Notes: a model not told the origin generated them from the letters alone. Shown: positions 8,957-18,435, counted from the stretch's first letter. The stretch: 64,000 bases of DNA from an uncultured Ruminococcus sp. (GCA_902762505.1 CACWOQ010000007.1:26198-90197), one strand, 5' to 3'. A program made the numbers and translations.

Positions 8957-10905
8957 TGCCGAGAAACATAGATCAATTGAGAGCTCAGTACAACAGCTCC
9001 GCTTCCGATAAGAGGAACCGCGGACCCTCCGGTCCGAGAGGCGGCGGACCGGGCGTCGGAGGCGCCTCGGGCAAACCGAAGGACGCCGGAAAAACGCTTT
9101 CAAGACTCGTATCATACGCAAAGGGCTATACCGGCAGGATAATCGCCGTACTCGTATGTATGGTCTTAAGCACGGTGACGTCGCTTATAGGCGGCTATAT
9201 GCTCGCCCCGGTCATAAACAGGCTGACAGCCGCCGTGGCGCCGGAAACGGCTGAAAAGCTCAGCCTTCTCGAACAGAAGGTCGGCGCGTACGTCGGCGTC
9301 CTTTCAAACGGGATCTTCGGTGAAGACAGCGTGCTGAACTATATCTCGTCGGCAATGATAATACTCGGCGCGGTGTATCTCGTCGGCGTTGCGACGACGT
9401 ACGTTCAGAGCAGACTGATGCTCTCTGTCTCTCAGGGGATAATCGAGCGCATCAGAAACGATCTGTTTGAAAAACTGCAGCGTCTTCCGGTAAGATACTT
9501 CGACGGACATCCGACGGGCGAGATCATGTCGAGATTCACGAACGATATAGACAATATCGACGTGATGATAAACAACTCGCTGACGTCTCTGATCTCCGGC
9601 GCCGTGACGCTGATCGGCACGCTCGTCTTCATGCTGACGACGAGCTGGATACTTACGCTCATAGTAATAGCGTTCTTCCCGATATTCGCGTTCGGCGGAG
9701 CGAAAATAGCGGGACTTTCCCGCAAATACTACGTCAGCCAGCAGGCGGCGCTCGGAGCGGTGAACGGATATATGGAAGAAACCGTCACCGGACAGAAGGT
9801 CATAAAGGTATTCAACCACGAGGATGAATGCGTGGAGGAATTCGGACTTCTGAACGACGATATGCGCGACAAGCAGTTCAAAGCCCAGTTCTGGGGCGGC
9901 GTTGTCGGTCCGATAATGGGCAACACCTCGCAGATAACGCTCGCCGTGACTATCGGCGTCGGCGGCATACTGATGCTCAACGGTCTGCTCGGAGCAGGCG
10001 GACTCACGGTGTTTTCACAGTATGCGAGGCAGTTCTCGATGCCGATAAACCAGATCTCCCAGCAGATGGCGACGGTATTTGCGGCGCTCGCCGGCGCGGA
10101 ACGCGTTTTCGAGGTGATGGACACGGATCCTGAGACGGCAGACCGCGAAGGCGCCGTCGATCTTGCCGATATGAAGGGCTACGTCGTGCTTGACAACGTC
10201 ACGTTCGGATACGTTCCCGGCAAAACGGTGCTGAAGCATATAAGCCTTTACGCGAAGCCCGGGCAGAAGATAGCGTTCGTCGGCTCGACGGGCGCCGGAA
10301 AGACCACCGTCACGAACCTGCTCAACCGCTTCTATGACATAGAGGAGGGAAGCATAACGATCGACGGCGTGGATATCAGGGACATCAAGCGCGAACAGCT
10401 CCGCAAAAATATCGCTATGGTCCTTCAGGATACTCATCTTTTCACCGGCACCGTGATGGAGAATATCAGATACGGACGGCTCGACGCGACGGACGACGAG
10501 GTGATCGAGGCGGCGAAAACGGCGTCCGCTCACAGCTTCATAATGCGTCTGTCGGACGGCTACAACACCATGCTCGAGGGAGACGGCGCGAACCTCTCGC
10601 AGGGGCAGAGACAGCTTCTGAATATCGCGCGCGCCGCGCTGTCAAAGGCGCCGATACTCGTGCTTGACGAGGCGACGAGCTCGGTCGACACGCGTACCGA
10701 GCGTCACATCGAGCACGGCATGGACAGACTCATGAAGAACAGAACGACGTTCGTCATCGCACACCGTCTGTCGACAGTAAGGAACAGCAACGCCATAATG
10801 GTGCTTGAAGCGGGCGAGATCATCGAGCGAGGAAGCCATGAGGAGCTGCTCGAGATGAAGGGCAGATACTACGAGCTTTACACCGGCAAAAAGGAACTTG
10901 ACTGA
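8956..10905 (+). CDS. Heterodimer-type ABC exporter, ATPase-permease fusion
   Basis: The 649-residue protein has a Gly/Pro-rich N-terminal tail (about 15-40), an ABC type-1 exporter membrane domain (about 50-350), and an ATPase domain with Walker A GSTGAGKTTV, Q-loop VLQDTH, signature LSQGQRQLLNIARA, Walker B ILVLDEATSSVD and H-loop VIAHRLSTV. It overlaps the preceding half-transporter by one base and would be its partner in a MarR-controlled drug or peptide exporter of the LmrCD/BmrCD kind. All catalytic motifs are intact here. The partner's deletion would leave this half without its usual mate unless it can homodimerise. Confidence 0.9.
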   Translation: MPRNIDQLRAQYNSSASDKRNRGPSGPRGGGPGVGGASGKPKDAGKTLSRLVSYAKGYTGRIIAVLVCMVLSTVTSLIGGYMLAPVINRLTAAVAPETAEKLSLLEQKVGAYVGVLSNGIFGEDSVLNYISSAMIILGAVYLVGVATTYVQSRLMLSVSQGIIERIRNDLFEKLQRLPVRYFDGHPTGEIMSRFTNDIDNIDVMINNSLTSLISGAVTLIGTLVFMLTTSWILTLIVIAFFPIFAFGGAKIAGLSRKYYVSQQAALGAVNGYMEETVTGQKVIKVFNHEDECVEEFGLLNDDMRDKQFKAQFWGGVVGPIMGNTSQITLAVTIGVGGILMLNGLLGAGGLTVFSQYARQFSMPINQISQQMATVFAALAGAERVFEVMDTDPETADREGAVDLADMKGYVVLDNVTFGYVPGKTVLKHISLYAKPGQKIAFVGSTGAGKTTVTNLLNRFYDIEEGSITIDGVDIRDIKREQLRKNIAMVLQDTHLFTGTVMENIRYGRLDATDDEVIEAAKTASAHSFIMRLSDGYNTMLEGDGANLSQGQRQLLNIARAALSKAPILVLDEATSSVDTRTERHIEHGMDRLMKNRTTFVIAHRLSTVRNSNAIMVLEAGEIIERGSHEELLEMKGRYYELYTGKKELD

Positions 10906-10906
10906 T

Positions 10907-12649
10907 ATGGACGTATACCGCTATGCAAAAATAAAAGACAGGGTCAGCCTGCGTGACGGGAACAGACTGTACGGCTTGATCGACGCGCGTATCAACGCTC
11001 TGATCGACGGACTGTTTCTGCGCGTCGACATGACGGCGGTCGTTGACTTTTACAGATACAGGCTGAACAGATTCGCCGCGGGTGAGTTTTTCGGAAAGCT
11101 GATGCGCGCCGCGTGTCTGATTTACAGATATACGAAGGACGCGCGGCTCAAGACCGTCATAGACGGCGCCGCGAACGATATAATGAGCCTGCAGGACGGC
11201 GACGGCGATATAAGCACCGCGCCGAAAAACGAACAGCCGAACGGCAGCTCCGGCGCCGATCTCTGGGAGAGAAAATACGTTCTGCTCGGGCTGTGGGAAT
11301 ATTATCTTGCCACGGAGGACGAAAGAGTCCTTTCGTGCATGAAGCGCCTTGCGCTTTATACGGCTTCTCAGGTGGGCGAGCCTCCGAAAACTCCCGTCAC
11401 AAAGACGGGATGGGCGTTCTGCGGGATCGAATCCTCGTCGATACTCGAGCCCGTCGTTAAGCTTTACGCGCTGACGGGAGAAAAAGAACTGCTCGGACTT
11501 GCGGATCATATCGTCGCCTCCGGCGCCTGCGGACGCGAGAATATGTTTGAGGCGATACTTGACGGCAAAGACCCGAAGGATATAGGCTCTGACGGCGTCC
11601 CGGAGCACAGCATAGCGAAGGCTTACGAGATGATGAGCTGCTTTGAAGGGCTGCTCGAATACTACCGTGTGACAGGGATCGAAAAATACAGACGGTGCGC
11701 CGGGATCTTTATCGAAAAGATAAACGCGCAGGAGATCACATATCTCGGCTCCGGCGGAGCGGATAAGCCCTACAATCTCGGTCCCGGGACGGGCGAGCAG
11801 TGGAATCATACGTATTTCGAGCAGGCGAACCCGGATATTTCGCTCAGCATGGAAACGTGCGTAACGATAACGTATATGAAGCTTATGCTTCAGTATTACA
11901 GACTTACGGGCGACGCTTCGTGCATAGACCGGATAGAGGTCAGTCTGTATAACGCCCTGCTCGGCGCTATGAAGCCGGACGGCTCATTCTTCGATTATTT
12001 TCCTAAATTCAACGGAGTAAGGAGCACAAAGGTAAATTTCAGCTACGATATAAACGGCATACCGCTTTCGTGCTGTACCGCAAACGGACCGATGGGGATG
12101 GCGATCATACCGTATCTGTCGTATACGTCCGAAAAAGACAGGCTTGACGTCAACCTTTACGTTCCTTCGGAAAACGAGTATTTCACGATGGAAACGGACT
12201 ATCCTTATTCCGGCGGGGTAAAGCTGACGTCGAAGTTTGACGGCACGCTGAAGGTCGCGCTGCGCATCCCCGGCTTCTGCCGCGGATACAGCCTTTCGCT
12301 CGCGTATGAAAAAGACGGCGGATACGCCGTGCTTGACAGGACGGAATGGAAGACCGGCGATACCGTGACGCTCGAAATGAGCATTGAGCCGGTATGCCAT
12401 CCGTGCCCCGAAAGCGTCAACCCGGCGGCGCGCGGTATGGTGCTGTATACGTACGGTCCGCTCGTGCTGTCAAGAGACAGATCGGTCGATCCGCACTTTG
12501 ACGAGCCGGTCGCCCCGGCGGATCCGGGATACGCCTCATTCTCCGACGGGAAAATAAAGATCGGAGACGCGGTGTTCGTGCCGTACGCCGCGGCGGGCGC
12601 CTCGTGGGATGAAAAAACGGAGTACAGAAGCTGGTTGAAGCTGAAATAA
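10907..12649 (+). CDS. GH127 beta-L-arabinofuranosidase-like glycoside hydrolase
   Basis: ATG at 10907 is chosen, since the earlier TTG lies inside the previous gene. The 580-residue protein has an (alpha/alpha)6 barrel and C-terminal beta domains as in GH127 (old DUF1680). Key residues are visible: Glu316 and Cys318 in METCVTITYM, and the Cys389-Cys390 pair in CCTANGP. These match the zinc-binding and nucleophilic cysteines and the glutamate of the characterised bifidobacterial enzyme. There is no signal peptide, so it should act on imported arabino-oligosaccharides in the cytoplasm. It starts 1 bp after the ABC gene's stop and may be co-transcribed. A related specificity (GH146-like) is possible. 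Confidence 0.85.
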   Translation: MDVYRYAKIKDRVSLRDGNRLYGLIDARINALIDGLFLRVDMTAVVDFYRYRLNRFAAGEFFGKLMRAACLIYRYTKDARLKTVIDGAANDIMSLQDGDGDISTAPKNEQPNGSSGADLWERKYVLLGLWEYYLATEDERVLSCMKRLALYTASQVGEPPKTPVTKTGWAFCGIESSSILEPVVKLYALTGEKELLGLADHIVASGACGRENMFEAILDGKDPKDIGSDGVPEHSIAKAYEMMSCFEGLLEYYRVTGIEKYRRCAGIFIEKINAQEITYLGSGGADKPYNLGPGTGEQWNHTYFEQANPDISLSMETCVTITYMKLMLQYYRLTGDASCIDRIEVSLYNALLGAMKPDGSFFDYFPKFNGVRSTKVNFSYDINGIPLSCCTANGPMGMAIIPYLSYTSEKDRLDVNLYVPSENEYFTMETDYPYSGGVKLTSKFDGTLKVALRIPGFCRGYSLSLAYEKDGGYAVLDRTEWKTGDTVTLEMSIEPVCHPCPESVNPAARGMVLYTYGPLVLSRDRSVDPHFDEPVAPADPGYASFSDGKIKIGDAVFVPYAAAGASWDEKTEYRSWLKLK

Positions 12650-12707
12650 ACGGCAAACGCTGATGCCGCAGGTCGTGATCTTTGCGTCAGGCTCGGCAGA
12701 TATAATA

Positions 12708-12746
12708 AAAAATCAGTCCCGTAAATCAAAAACGGGACTGATTTTT
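12708..12746. terminator. Bidirectional terminator
   Basis: A 15-bp perfect stem (12708-12722 with 12732-12746) with a T-rich run after it and an A-rich run before it, between the convergent GH127 and amidohydrolase genes. Confidence 0.9.
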
Positions 12747-12822
12747 ATTGATTCCAAAACGGCTGTTCTCCGATCGTTTTGATGTGTGACGGCGCTTTTT
12801 CCGGCGGCCGGTCGAGGACCGT

Positions 12823-13644
12823 TCAGACGCGATCCCTGCTCCGGCTTGCCGAAAGAAGCGTTTTTGCATTGTTGTATAAAACGTCTTCCGTTTCTTTATC
12901 AGTCAGACGCAGTCTGAAGAACCGCGGCAGCTCCGTATCGGGGAGCTTGACGGGGTAATCGGTACCGAACATCATACGCGACACGCCGAGGCGCGAGATT
13001 ATCGCGTCCGCCTCCTCCGGCGTCATCGTCCACAGAGCGGACGAGGTGTCGAACCAGATCCTATCACAGCCGCAAAGATATCTGACGGCTTCTTCGTTTG
13101 CCTTGTAGCCGCCGAAATGCGCGGCGACGGCGGTCAGACGCGGAAAATCCCTCATGACCTTCACAAGCTTTTCGGGCGCGGAGAATCTGTACTGCGGACG
13201 GTCGTCGCCCGTGTGAAAGTATACGGGAAACCTGCCCTCCGCCTCCTCGTAAAGCGGGTAGAGCCGCGGATCGTCTATGTCGACGCCCTGTATATCGGGA
13301 TGGAGCTTGATGCCGGACAGCCCGTGTTCAAGGCAAAAATCTATCTCGGCTTTCATATCGTCGCAGGGGTGCAGGCCGCCGAAGGCGTACGCCTCGAACC
13401 CGTCGGCTCTGCCGCGCTCGAGCGCAGCCGCCGCCGATTCGTTCACGCGGCGTATCTGATGCGCGTTCGTTGCGACGGCGAGTATCAGAAATCCGTTCAC
13501 CTTGCAGCGCCTGTCCGCCTCCGTCATATCATTATACGTTCCGTCGCCTTCGGGTACGAAATCATAGAATCTGCCGAGCGCGTCTACGGCGCGCCCGGCT
13601 ATATTGTCCGGGTATATATGAGTGTGTACGTCAAATATCTTCAT
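12823..13644 (-). CDS. Amidohydrolase-2 family TIM-barrel hydrolase
   Basis: The 273-residue protein starts MKIFDVHTHIYPD, giving the HxH metal ligands at 7 and 9. KLHPDIQG, YFHTGDD and AAHFGG carry further metal-site or barrel residues, and MFGTDYPV supplies the conserved Asp near residue 230. This is the pattern of the metal-dependent amidohydrolase 2 group (gamma-resorcylate decarboxylase/ACMSD relatives and many hydrolases). It is the last gene of a T-box-controlled operon and overlaps the preceding isomerase gene by 14 bases. The substrate cannot be inferred; decarboxylase activity is as possible as hydrolysis. Confidence 0.8.
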   Translation of the reverse strand: MKIFDVHTHIYPDNIAGRAVDALGRFYDFVPEGDGTYNDMTEADRRCKVNGFLILAVATNAHQIRRVNESAAAALERGRADGFEAYAFGGLHPCDDMKAEIDFCLEHGLSGIKLHPDIQGVDIDDPRLYPLYEEAEGRFPVYFHTGDDRPQYRFSAPEKLVKVMRDFPRLTAVAAHFGGYKANEEAVRYLCGCDRIWFDTSSALWTMTPEEADAIISRLGVSRMMFGTDYPVKLPDTELPRFFRLRLTDKETEDVLYNNAKTLLSASRSRDRV

Positions 13645-14443
13645 CGAGCGACCTCATGTAATCGGCGTAGCTGTGAAACGCGATCCCGGAGCCCTCGAGC
13701 TCGGGGACCCAGCGCTTGACCCATTCATATGAATAGAAGCCGTCGTAGCCGACCGCGTCAAGCTCGCGCTTGACCTCCTCTACCGGCACGTCGCCGTAGC
13801 CCATAAGCGCGTATTTCACGGCGCCGTTTTCTATGTAAGAATCCTTGACGTGGACGTGCTTTACGTATCGTCCGATGTTTTTCGCCGTCTCCGAGGGGGA
13901 CTCGCGGAAGAATCTGTACGGATGGTGTATATCCCAGATAACGCCCATGTTCGGACGGTCCGCCGCCTCAAGCAGCTTTTTCATATCCGCTGATCTCGCG
14001 AGTATCCCGTTCGTCTCTATCAGAAGCGTGACGCCGAACGGAGCCGTCATGTCGCAGAATCTGCCGTATTGCTCCGCAAGCTCCGCGACGGTGCTTTCAT
14101 ACTGCGGCTCGGGCGTTTTCTCGCCCATTATGCGGACGTATTTTACGCCGAGCTTCTGCGCCAGCTCCGCGTACGCCAGTATCTCGAATTCCGCAAGCGG
14201 GAGCTGCGAAGGGTCTGACAGATACGCCGCCGTGGTGAAAAGCGGGACAGCGAGTCCTGCCTCGCGCAGCGTCTCTTTTGTTTTTTCAATGTTTTCCGCG
14301 CTGAAAATGCTCATTTTCGGCGCGAACATCTCGCGGCCTATACCGCGGATCTCGACGCCGTCGTAGCCGAGGTCGCGCGCGGTCGCGTATATATCTCTCC
14401 ATTGCCACTCCGGGCAGCCGAGCGTTGAAAAAGACAGTTTCAT
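13631..14443 (-). CDS. Sugar phosphate isomerase/epimerase (xylose isomerase-like barrel)
   Basis: The 270-residue protein has the AP-endonuclease-2 / xylose-isomerase-like TIM barrel: FSTLGCPEWQW at the N-terminus, GYDGVEIRGIG (about 29-40), ETNG (about 140), WDIHHPYRF (about 169-177), HVHVKD and a final SYEWVKRW. These Glu, Asp and His positions bind the metal in IolE/IolI-type epimerases. It lies 9 bp after the acyl-CoA synthetase gene in the same minus-strand operon. The natural substrate may be a keto-sugar or inosose, but no inositol gene is nearby to confirm that. Confidence 0.8.
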   Translation of the reverse strand: MKLSFSTLGCPEWQWRDIYATARDLGYDGVEIRGIGREMFAPKMSIFSAENIEKTKETLREAGLAVPLFTTAAYLSDPSQLPLAEFEILAYAELAQKLGVKYVRIMGEKTPEPQYESTVAELAEQYGRFCDMTAPFGVTLLIETNGILARSADMKKLLEAADRPNMGVIWDIHHPYRFFRESPSETAKNIGRYVKHVHVKDSYIENGAVKYALMGYGDVPVEEVKRELDAVGYDGFYSYEWVKRWVPELEGSGIAFHSYADYMRSLDEDI

Positions 14444-14452
14444 AATATCCTC

Positions 14453-16117
14453 CTATGCGGTCACGATAGACGCGGCGTCCTGCAGACCGAGCTTTTCGGT
14501 CGCCTCGTCGCGGAGCTTGAATTTCTGTATCTTGCCGGCGGCGTTCATCGGGAACGAATCCGTGATTATTACGTATTTCGGAACCTTGTGGCGCGCCATG
14601 TTTGCGCGGACGAGGTCCTTGACGTCCTGCTCCGAAAGCTCCGAGCCTTCGTTTCTGATGACGAAGGCGCATATCTCCTCGCCGTACTGTGCGTCCGGCA
14701 CGCCGACGACCTGAACGTCGCGCACGCCGTCACAGGTGTAGAGGAAATCCTCTATTTCCTTCGGATATATGTTTTCGCCGCCGCGGATTATCATATCCTT
14801 TATACGCCCGGTTATCTTGAAATACCCGTCCGGCATACGGCACGCGAGGTCGCCCGTGTGGAGCCAGCCGTCCTTGTCTATCGCCTGAGCCGTAGCCTCC
14901 GGCATCTTGTAATAGCCCTTCATAATGTTGTAGCCGCGGGCGCAGAATTCGCCGTTCTGACCGTCGGGCAGCTCCTCGCCCGTCTCCGGGTCGACGATCT
15001 TCGTTTCAACTCCGGGCAGAGCGCGGCCGACGGAATTCACCCTGTGTTCAAGCGTTTCGTCCGTCGTCGTCATCGTACAGCCGGGCGACGCCTCCGTCTG
15101 ACCGTAGGTGATCGTGATCTGCCGCATCCCCATCTCGTCGATGACGCGCTTCATCATCTCGACCGGGCAGGGCGAGCCCGCCATAATACCGGTGCGGAGA
15201 TTGAATTTGAATTCGTGAAATCTCGGATGCTGGAGCATCGCTATATACATCGTGGGCACGCCGTGAACCGCGGTGCATTTCTCGGCGTCCAGCGCTTCGA
15301 GCACGTCGATCGGGCGGTAGTAGTTTATCGGCACCATGCTGCTGCCGTGGGTAATGCAAGCCATTATCGCAAGCACCAGTCCGAAGCAGTGGAAGAAGGG
15401 AACGGGTATGCAGAGCCTGTCCGCCTCGGTGAATTTCATACAGTCGCCGATTGATTTCCCGTTGTTGAGGATATTGCGGTGCGTGAGCATAACGCCCTTC
15501 GGGAATCCCGTTGTCCCGGACGTGTACTGTATGTTTACAACGTCGCCCGGGTCGCATTTGGATTTCGCTTCAAGCAGCTCCGCGTCGGTTACGTTATCGG
15601 CAAGCGCCATGAATTCGTCCCAGCCGATCATACCGGGCTCGTTCACGTCGCCGTCTATCGTTATTATCCTTTTAAGGCAGGGAAGCCTGCGCGATCTTAT
15701 GACCCGGTCGCCCGACGAAAGCTCGGGGACGAGCCGCTTCATTATACCGACGTAGTCCGTATCCTTGAAGCCGCGGCACATGACGAGGCAGGCGCTGTCG
15801 GATTGCCTGAGAAGATATTCGGCCTCGTAGATCTTGTAGTTTGTGTTTACCGTGACGAACACCGCGCCGATCTTTGACGCGGCGAACAGCGTAATTATCC
15901 ATTGCGGATAATTCGTCGCCCACATAGCTATGTGGTCGCCTTTTTTGAAGCCGAGCGCGAGCAGGGCTTTCGCAGCGCGGTCGCATTCGGCGTCAAGCTG
16001 ACCGTACGTGCGCTCGTAATCGAAGCCGCTGTGATATTTCACGGCGGGTTGATCCGGCACGGTCCTTGCCAGATATTCGATCTGACCGCTTATCGTCCTT
16101 TCAATCAGTTCCGACAT
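14453..16117 (-). CDS. AMP-forming acyl-CoA synthetase
   Basis: Start is the ATG at 16117, with GGAGGC seven bases upstream. The 554-residue protein has the ANL motifs: P-loop YTSGTTGFPKGVMLTH (about 195-210), YGQTEASPG (about 335), YFKITGRIKDMIIRGGENIY (hinge, about 430-450) and the catalytic Lys near the C-terminus in NAAGKIQKFKLR. It activates a carboxylic acid as acyl-AMP and transfers it to CoA in the cytoplasm; a medium or long fatty acid is likely. It is the first gene of an operon led by a T-box, which is odd because T-boxes normally control aminoacyl-tRNA synthetases or amino-acid pathway genes. Confidence 0.9.
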   Translation of the reverse strand: MSELIERTISGQIEYLARTVPDQPAVKYHSGFDYERTYGQLDAECDRAAKALLALGFKKGDHIAMWATNYPQWIITLFAASKIGAVFVTVNTNYKIYEAEYLLRQSDSACLVMCRGFKDTDYVGIMKRLVPELSSGDRVIRSRRLPCLKRIITIDGDVNEPGMIGWDEFMALADNVTDAELLEAKSKCDPGDVVNIQYTSGTTGFPKGVMLTHRNILNNGKSIGDCMKFTEADRLCIPVPFFHCFGLVLAIMACITHGSSMVPINYYRPIDVLEALDAEKCTAVHGVPTMYIAMLQHPRFHEFKFNLRTGIMAGSPCPVEMMKRVIDEMGMRQITITYGQTEASPGCTMTTTDETLEHRVNSVGRALPGVETKIVDPETGEELPDGQNGEFCARGYNIMKGYYKMPEATAQAIDKDGWLHTGDLACRMPDGYFKITGRIKDMIIRGGENIYPKEIEDFLYTCDGVRDVQVVGVPDAQYGEEICAFVIRNEGSELSEQDVKDLVRANMARHKVPKYVIITDSFPMNAAGKIQKFKLRDEATEKLGLQDAASIVTA

Positions 16118-16126
16118 TTTGCCTCC

Positions 16127-16163
16127 AAAAAACATACCCCGGATATCGTTAAGATATCCGGGG
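16127..16163 (-). terminator. T-box-regulated terminator
   Basis: On the minus strand an 11-bp perfect stem (16163-16153 with 16147-16137) with a 5-base loop is followed by TATGTTTTTT. It lies between the T-box antiterminator sequence and the ribosome binding site of the acyl-CoA synthetase gene, so it is the attenuator. Confidence 0.9.
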
Positions 16164-16398
16164 CGAAATATCAGATATTCCGCGGTACCACCCGCATTTA
16201 TCGCTTTACCGTCTTATAACGGCGTGCCTCTGTAACGGGAGGACCCGGCTGCGCTTAATCGCTTTCGTTTTTGGCGCGGCTGCTCGGGAGCGAGCTTCGA
16301 CTGACGGGTGATACGCGTTCTCAGCAACACGCGCTCTCTGTCTAACACTCCGTGCGTCTACTTTTCTCCTTCAACGCTTTTATGATGTGATTTTATCA
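16127..16398 (-). promoter_or_regulatory. T-box riboswitch leader upstream of the acyl-CoA synthetase operon
   Basis: Reading the minus strand, the leader shows GAAGGAGAAAAGTAGA (stem I base and AGTA turn), AGAGAG, a GCTG distal-loop motif, and the T-box core CGGGTGGTACCGCG (16194-16181), followed by the terminator. The stem I base pairs GGAG with CTCC. The specifier sits in CGAAGCTCGCTCC: CTC (Leu, plus-strand 16292-16294) best fits the usual spacing of one purine before the closing stem. GCT (Ala) is the alternative. Uncharged tRNA would stabilise the antiterminator and turn on the synthetase, isomerase and amidohydrolase genes. Confidence 0.9.
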
Positions 16399-16418
16399 CG
16401 GCTTGCCCGTGTTGTCAA
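16390..16418 (-). promoter_or_regulatory. Promoter of the T-box leader
   Basis: TTGACA (16418-16413), 17 bp, TAAAAT (16395-16390) on the minus strand. It lies after the aspartate kinase stop, so the T-box operon has its own start. Confidence 0.85.
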
Positions 16419-16436
16419 CAGATATTTTGTGAACAA

Positions 16437-17756
16437 TCAGGGACGGACGAACTCCGCGTAGATCGCTTTTATCGTTTTTTCAAAGTCGTTTTCGTCGATA
16501 CCGATTATGATATTCAGCTCGTCTGAGCCCTGATCTATCATCTTTACGTTGACGTCCGCCTCGGCAACCGCTTTGAACACCTTGGCGGCGGTACCCTTCG
16601 ATTTGACCATCGCGCGTCCGACGACGGCGATCAGCGCAATGCCCTCTTCAACGCTGACGCTGTCGGGGCACGCCTCCTGCTGTATGCCGTTCAGTATATA
16701 GTCGAGTCTGCCGGACAGCTCGCTGCTTTTTACGATGATCGACATGGTGTCGATACCGGACGGCAGATGCTCGAAGCTTATTTTCTTCTTTTCGAGCACG
16801 CCGAGCACGCGGCGTCCGAAGCCGACCTCAACGTTCATGAGATCCTTTGAGATGTTTATCGCGGTGAAGCCTTTTCTGCCGGCGATACCGGTTATTATGT
16901 TCACCGTGTCGTAATCCGGCGTTTCGGCGACTATCATCGTGCCGCGGTCCTGCGGACGGTCCGTGTTCTTTATGTTTATCGGTATCCCGGCGATCTGTAC
17001 GGGGAAGATCGCGTCCTCGTGAAGCACCGTCGCGCCCATGTACGAAAGCTCACGCAGCTCGCGGTACGTTATGGTGTTTATCACCTTCGGATTCTCGACT
17101 ATGCGCGGGTCAGCCATGAGAAAGCCCGAAACGTCGGTCCAGTTCTCGTACAGCTCGGCGGCGGCGGCGCGCGCGACGATGGAGCCGGTTATATCCGAGC
17201 CTCCGCGTGAAAAGGTCTTTATCGTGCCGTTCGGCATCGCGCCGTAGAAGCCCGGAAAAACGGCGCGCTCGTGACGCCTGAGCCTTGCGCTCAGCACGTC
17301 GTTCGTATATTCGGCGTTGAACGTTCCGTCGTTGTTGAAGAATATGACCTCGCGCGCGTCGATGAAATCGTAGCCGAGATATGCGGCGAGGATCTTTGCG
17401 TTAAGATACTCTCCGCGGGAGGCGGCGTAGTCGCGGCCGGTCATATTGTACATGCCGTTTCTTATGCGGGTGAACTCACGGTCGAGATCCACGGGGAGCC
17501 CGAGCTCGCTTATTATCGTGTTGTATCTGTCTACGATTTCGTTGAAAAGCACGTCGATATTCTCGCCCGCCTCGGCTTTTTCATAGCAGAGGTAGAACAT
17601 ATCGGTTATCTTGAAATCGCCCTTGAAGCGTTTGCCCGGCGCGGATACGACGACGTATCTGCGGTCCGGCGAGGCTTTGATTATGCTCGCTACCTGTCTG
17701 AATTTGTCGGCGTCAGCCATCGACGTGCCGCCGAATTTTGTTACGACTGTTCCCAT
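16437..17756 (-). CDS. lysC: Aspartate kinase
   Basis: The 439-residue enzyme phosphorylates L-aspartate, the first step to lysine, threonine and methionine. KFGGTS at residues 7-12 and the middle SRGGSDITGS (about 184-193) are the nucleotide- and aspartate-binding motifs. Two ACT regulatory domains fill about 290-439 (VNIITGIAGRKGFTAINI; LIAVVGRAMVKSKGTAAKVF), so feedback inhibition by an end product is expected. It is a monofunctional kinase without a homoserine dehydrogenase domain. It follows a small gene by 14 bp on the minus strand. The T-box just downstream does not control it. Confidence 0.92.
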   Translation of the reverse strand: MGTVVTKFGGTSMADADKFRQVASIIKASPDRRYVVVSAPGKRFKGDFKITDMFYLCYEKAEAGENIDVLFNEIVDRYNTIISELGLPVDLDREFTRIRNGMYNMTGRDYAASRGEYLNAKILAAYLGYDFIDAREVIFFNNDGTFNAEYTNDVLSARLRRHERAVFPGFYGAMPNGTIKTFSRGGSDITGSIVARAAAAELYENWTDVSGFLMADPRIVENPKVINTITYRELRELSYMGATVLHEDAIFPVQIAGIPINIKNTDRPQDRGTMIVAETPDYDTVNIITGIAGRKGFTAINISKDLMNVEVGFGRRVLGVLEKKKISFEHLPSGIDTMSIIVKSSELSGRLDYILNGIQQEACPDSVSVEEGIALIAVVGRAMVKSKGTAAKVFKAVAEADVNVKMIDQGSDELNIIIGIDENDFEKTIKAIYAEFVRP

Positions 17757-17770
17757 TTATGTAAGCCCTC

Positions 17771-18214
17771 TCATTTGTCTTTGTTATCTTTGTGAACTCC
17801 GAGCATGAGACGCAGAGCCTCGCTCTCGTCGCCGAACCGCCCGAAGGTGAGTCTGACGTCCCCTTTCTGCCCGCAGAGCAGAAGCTCGCCGTCTCCGTCG
17901 CGCTCGGCGGTGAAGAACGACGTACGGAACGGCGCCGCGTCGGCAAGGACGTAGACCGCCCGGCAGTCGCCGGTCTCCTCCGGCTCGGGCATCGTCACGG
18001 TGATGCAGACCGTGTCAGCGTCAAGGCGCGCCGCCTCGACCCGGAAGTCTTCTTCTTTATATCCGAATTCCTCTTCCTCCTTCGCGTAAGCCGACGCGCA
18101 CAGACCGCAGACGAGCCTGCTCTTCTGCATCATCAGAGTCGAAACGAAATCTCCGCCGCGCCGGTCGAGCAGGTAGGGGATCATTATGTGTTCAAAAACG
18201 TATCTTGCTCTCAT
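17771..18214 (-). CDS. Conserved hypothetical protein in operon with aspartate kinase
   Basis: The chosen ATG at 18214 gives 147 residues starting MRARYVFEHIMIPYLLDRRGG. An earlier in-frame codon 11 residues upstream is less likely, although the ribosome binding site is weak for both. The protein is acidic and looks alpha/beta, with EPEETGDCRAVYVLADAAP in the middle and no membrane segment or recognised motif. It ends 14 bp before the aspartate kinase start, so the two share a transcript. I do not recognise the family. Confidence 0.65.
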   Translation of the reverse strand: MRARYVFEHIMIPYLLDRRGGDFVSTLMMQKSRLVCGLCASAYAKEEEEFGYKEEDFRVEAARLDADTVCITVTMPEPEETGDCRAVYVLADAAPFRTSFFTAERDGDGELLLCGQKGDVRLTFGRFGDESEALRLMLGVHKDNKDK

Positions 18215-18360
18215 ATCATTATATTCCCGTGTGTTATTACAGAACATATGATATCACAAATAACGTGGGTTGTCAATGTATGATTTGAAGTTAGTTTTTG
18301 AATTTTGAAGGACAATTCTTGTCAAATTGCAAAAAAAAGCCCGGATTTCACAAAATTCCG

Positions 18361-18389
18361 TTGACAAGGACATAAGACGGTGGTATTAT
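18361..18389 (+). promoter_or_regulatory. Promoter of the CotH lipoprotein gene
   Basis: TTGACA (18361-18366), 17 bp, TATTAT (18384-18389), 46 bp before the chosen ATG at 18436. Confidence 0.8.
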
Positions 18390-18435
18390 TTATCTGTGAC
18401 GTATGACAGACAAATATGAATTGGAAGTTACCCGA

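Noticed and set aside
16437..17756. T-box control of aspartate kinase
   Set aside because: The T-box and its promoter lie downstream of the kinase stop on the same strand, so they control the synthetase operon.
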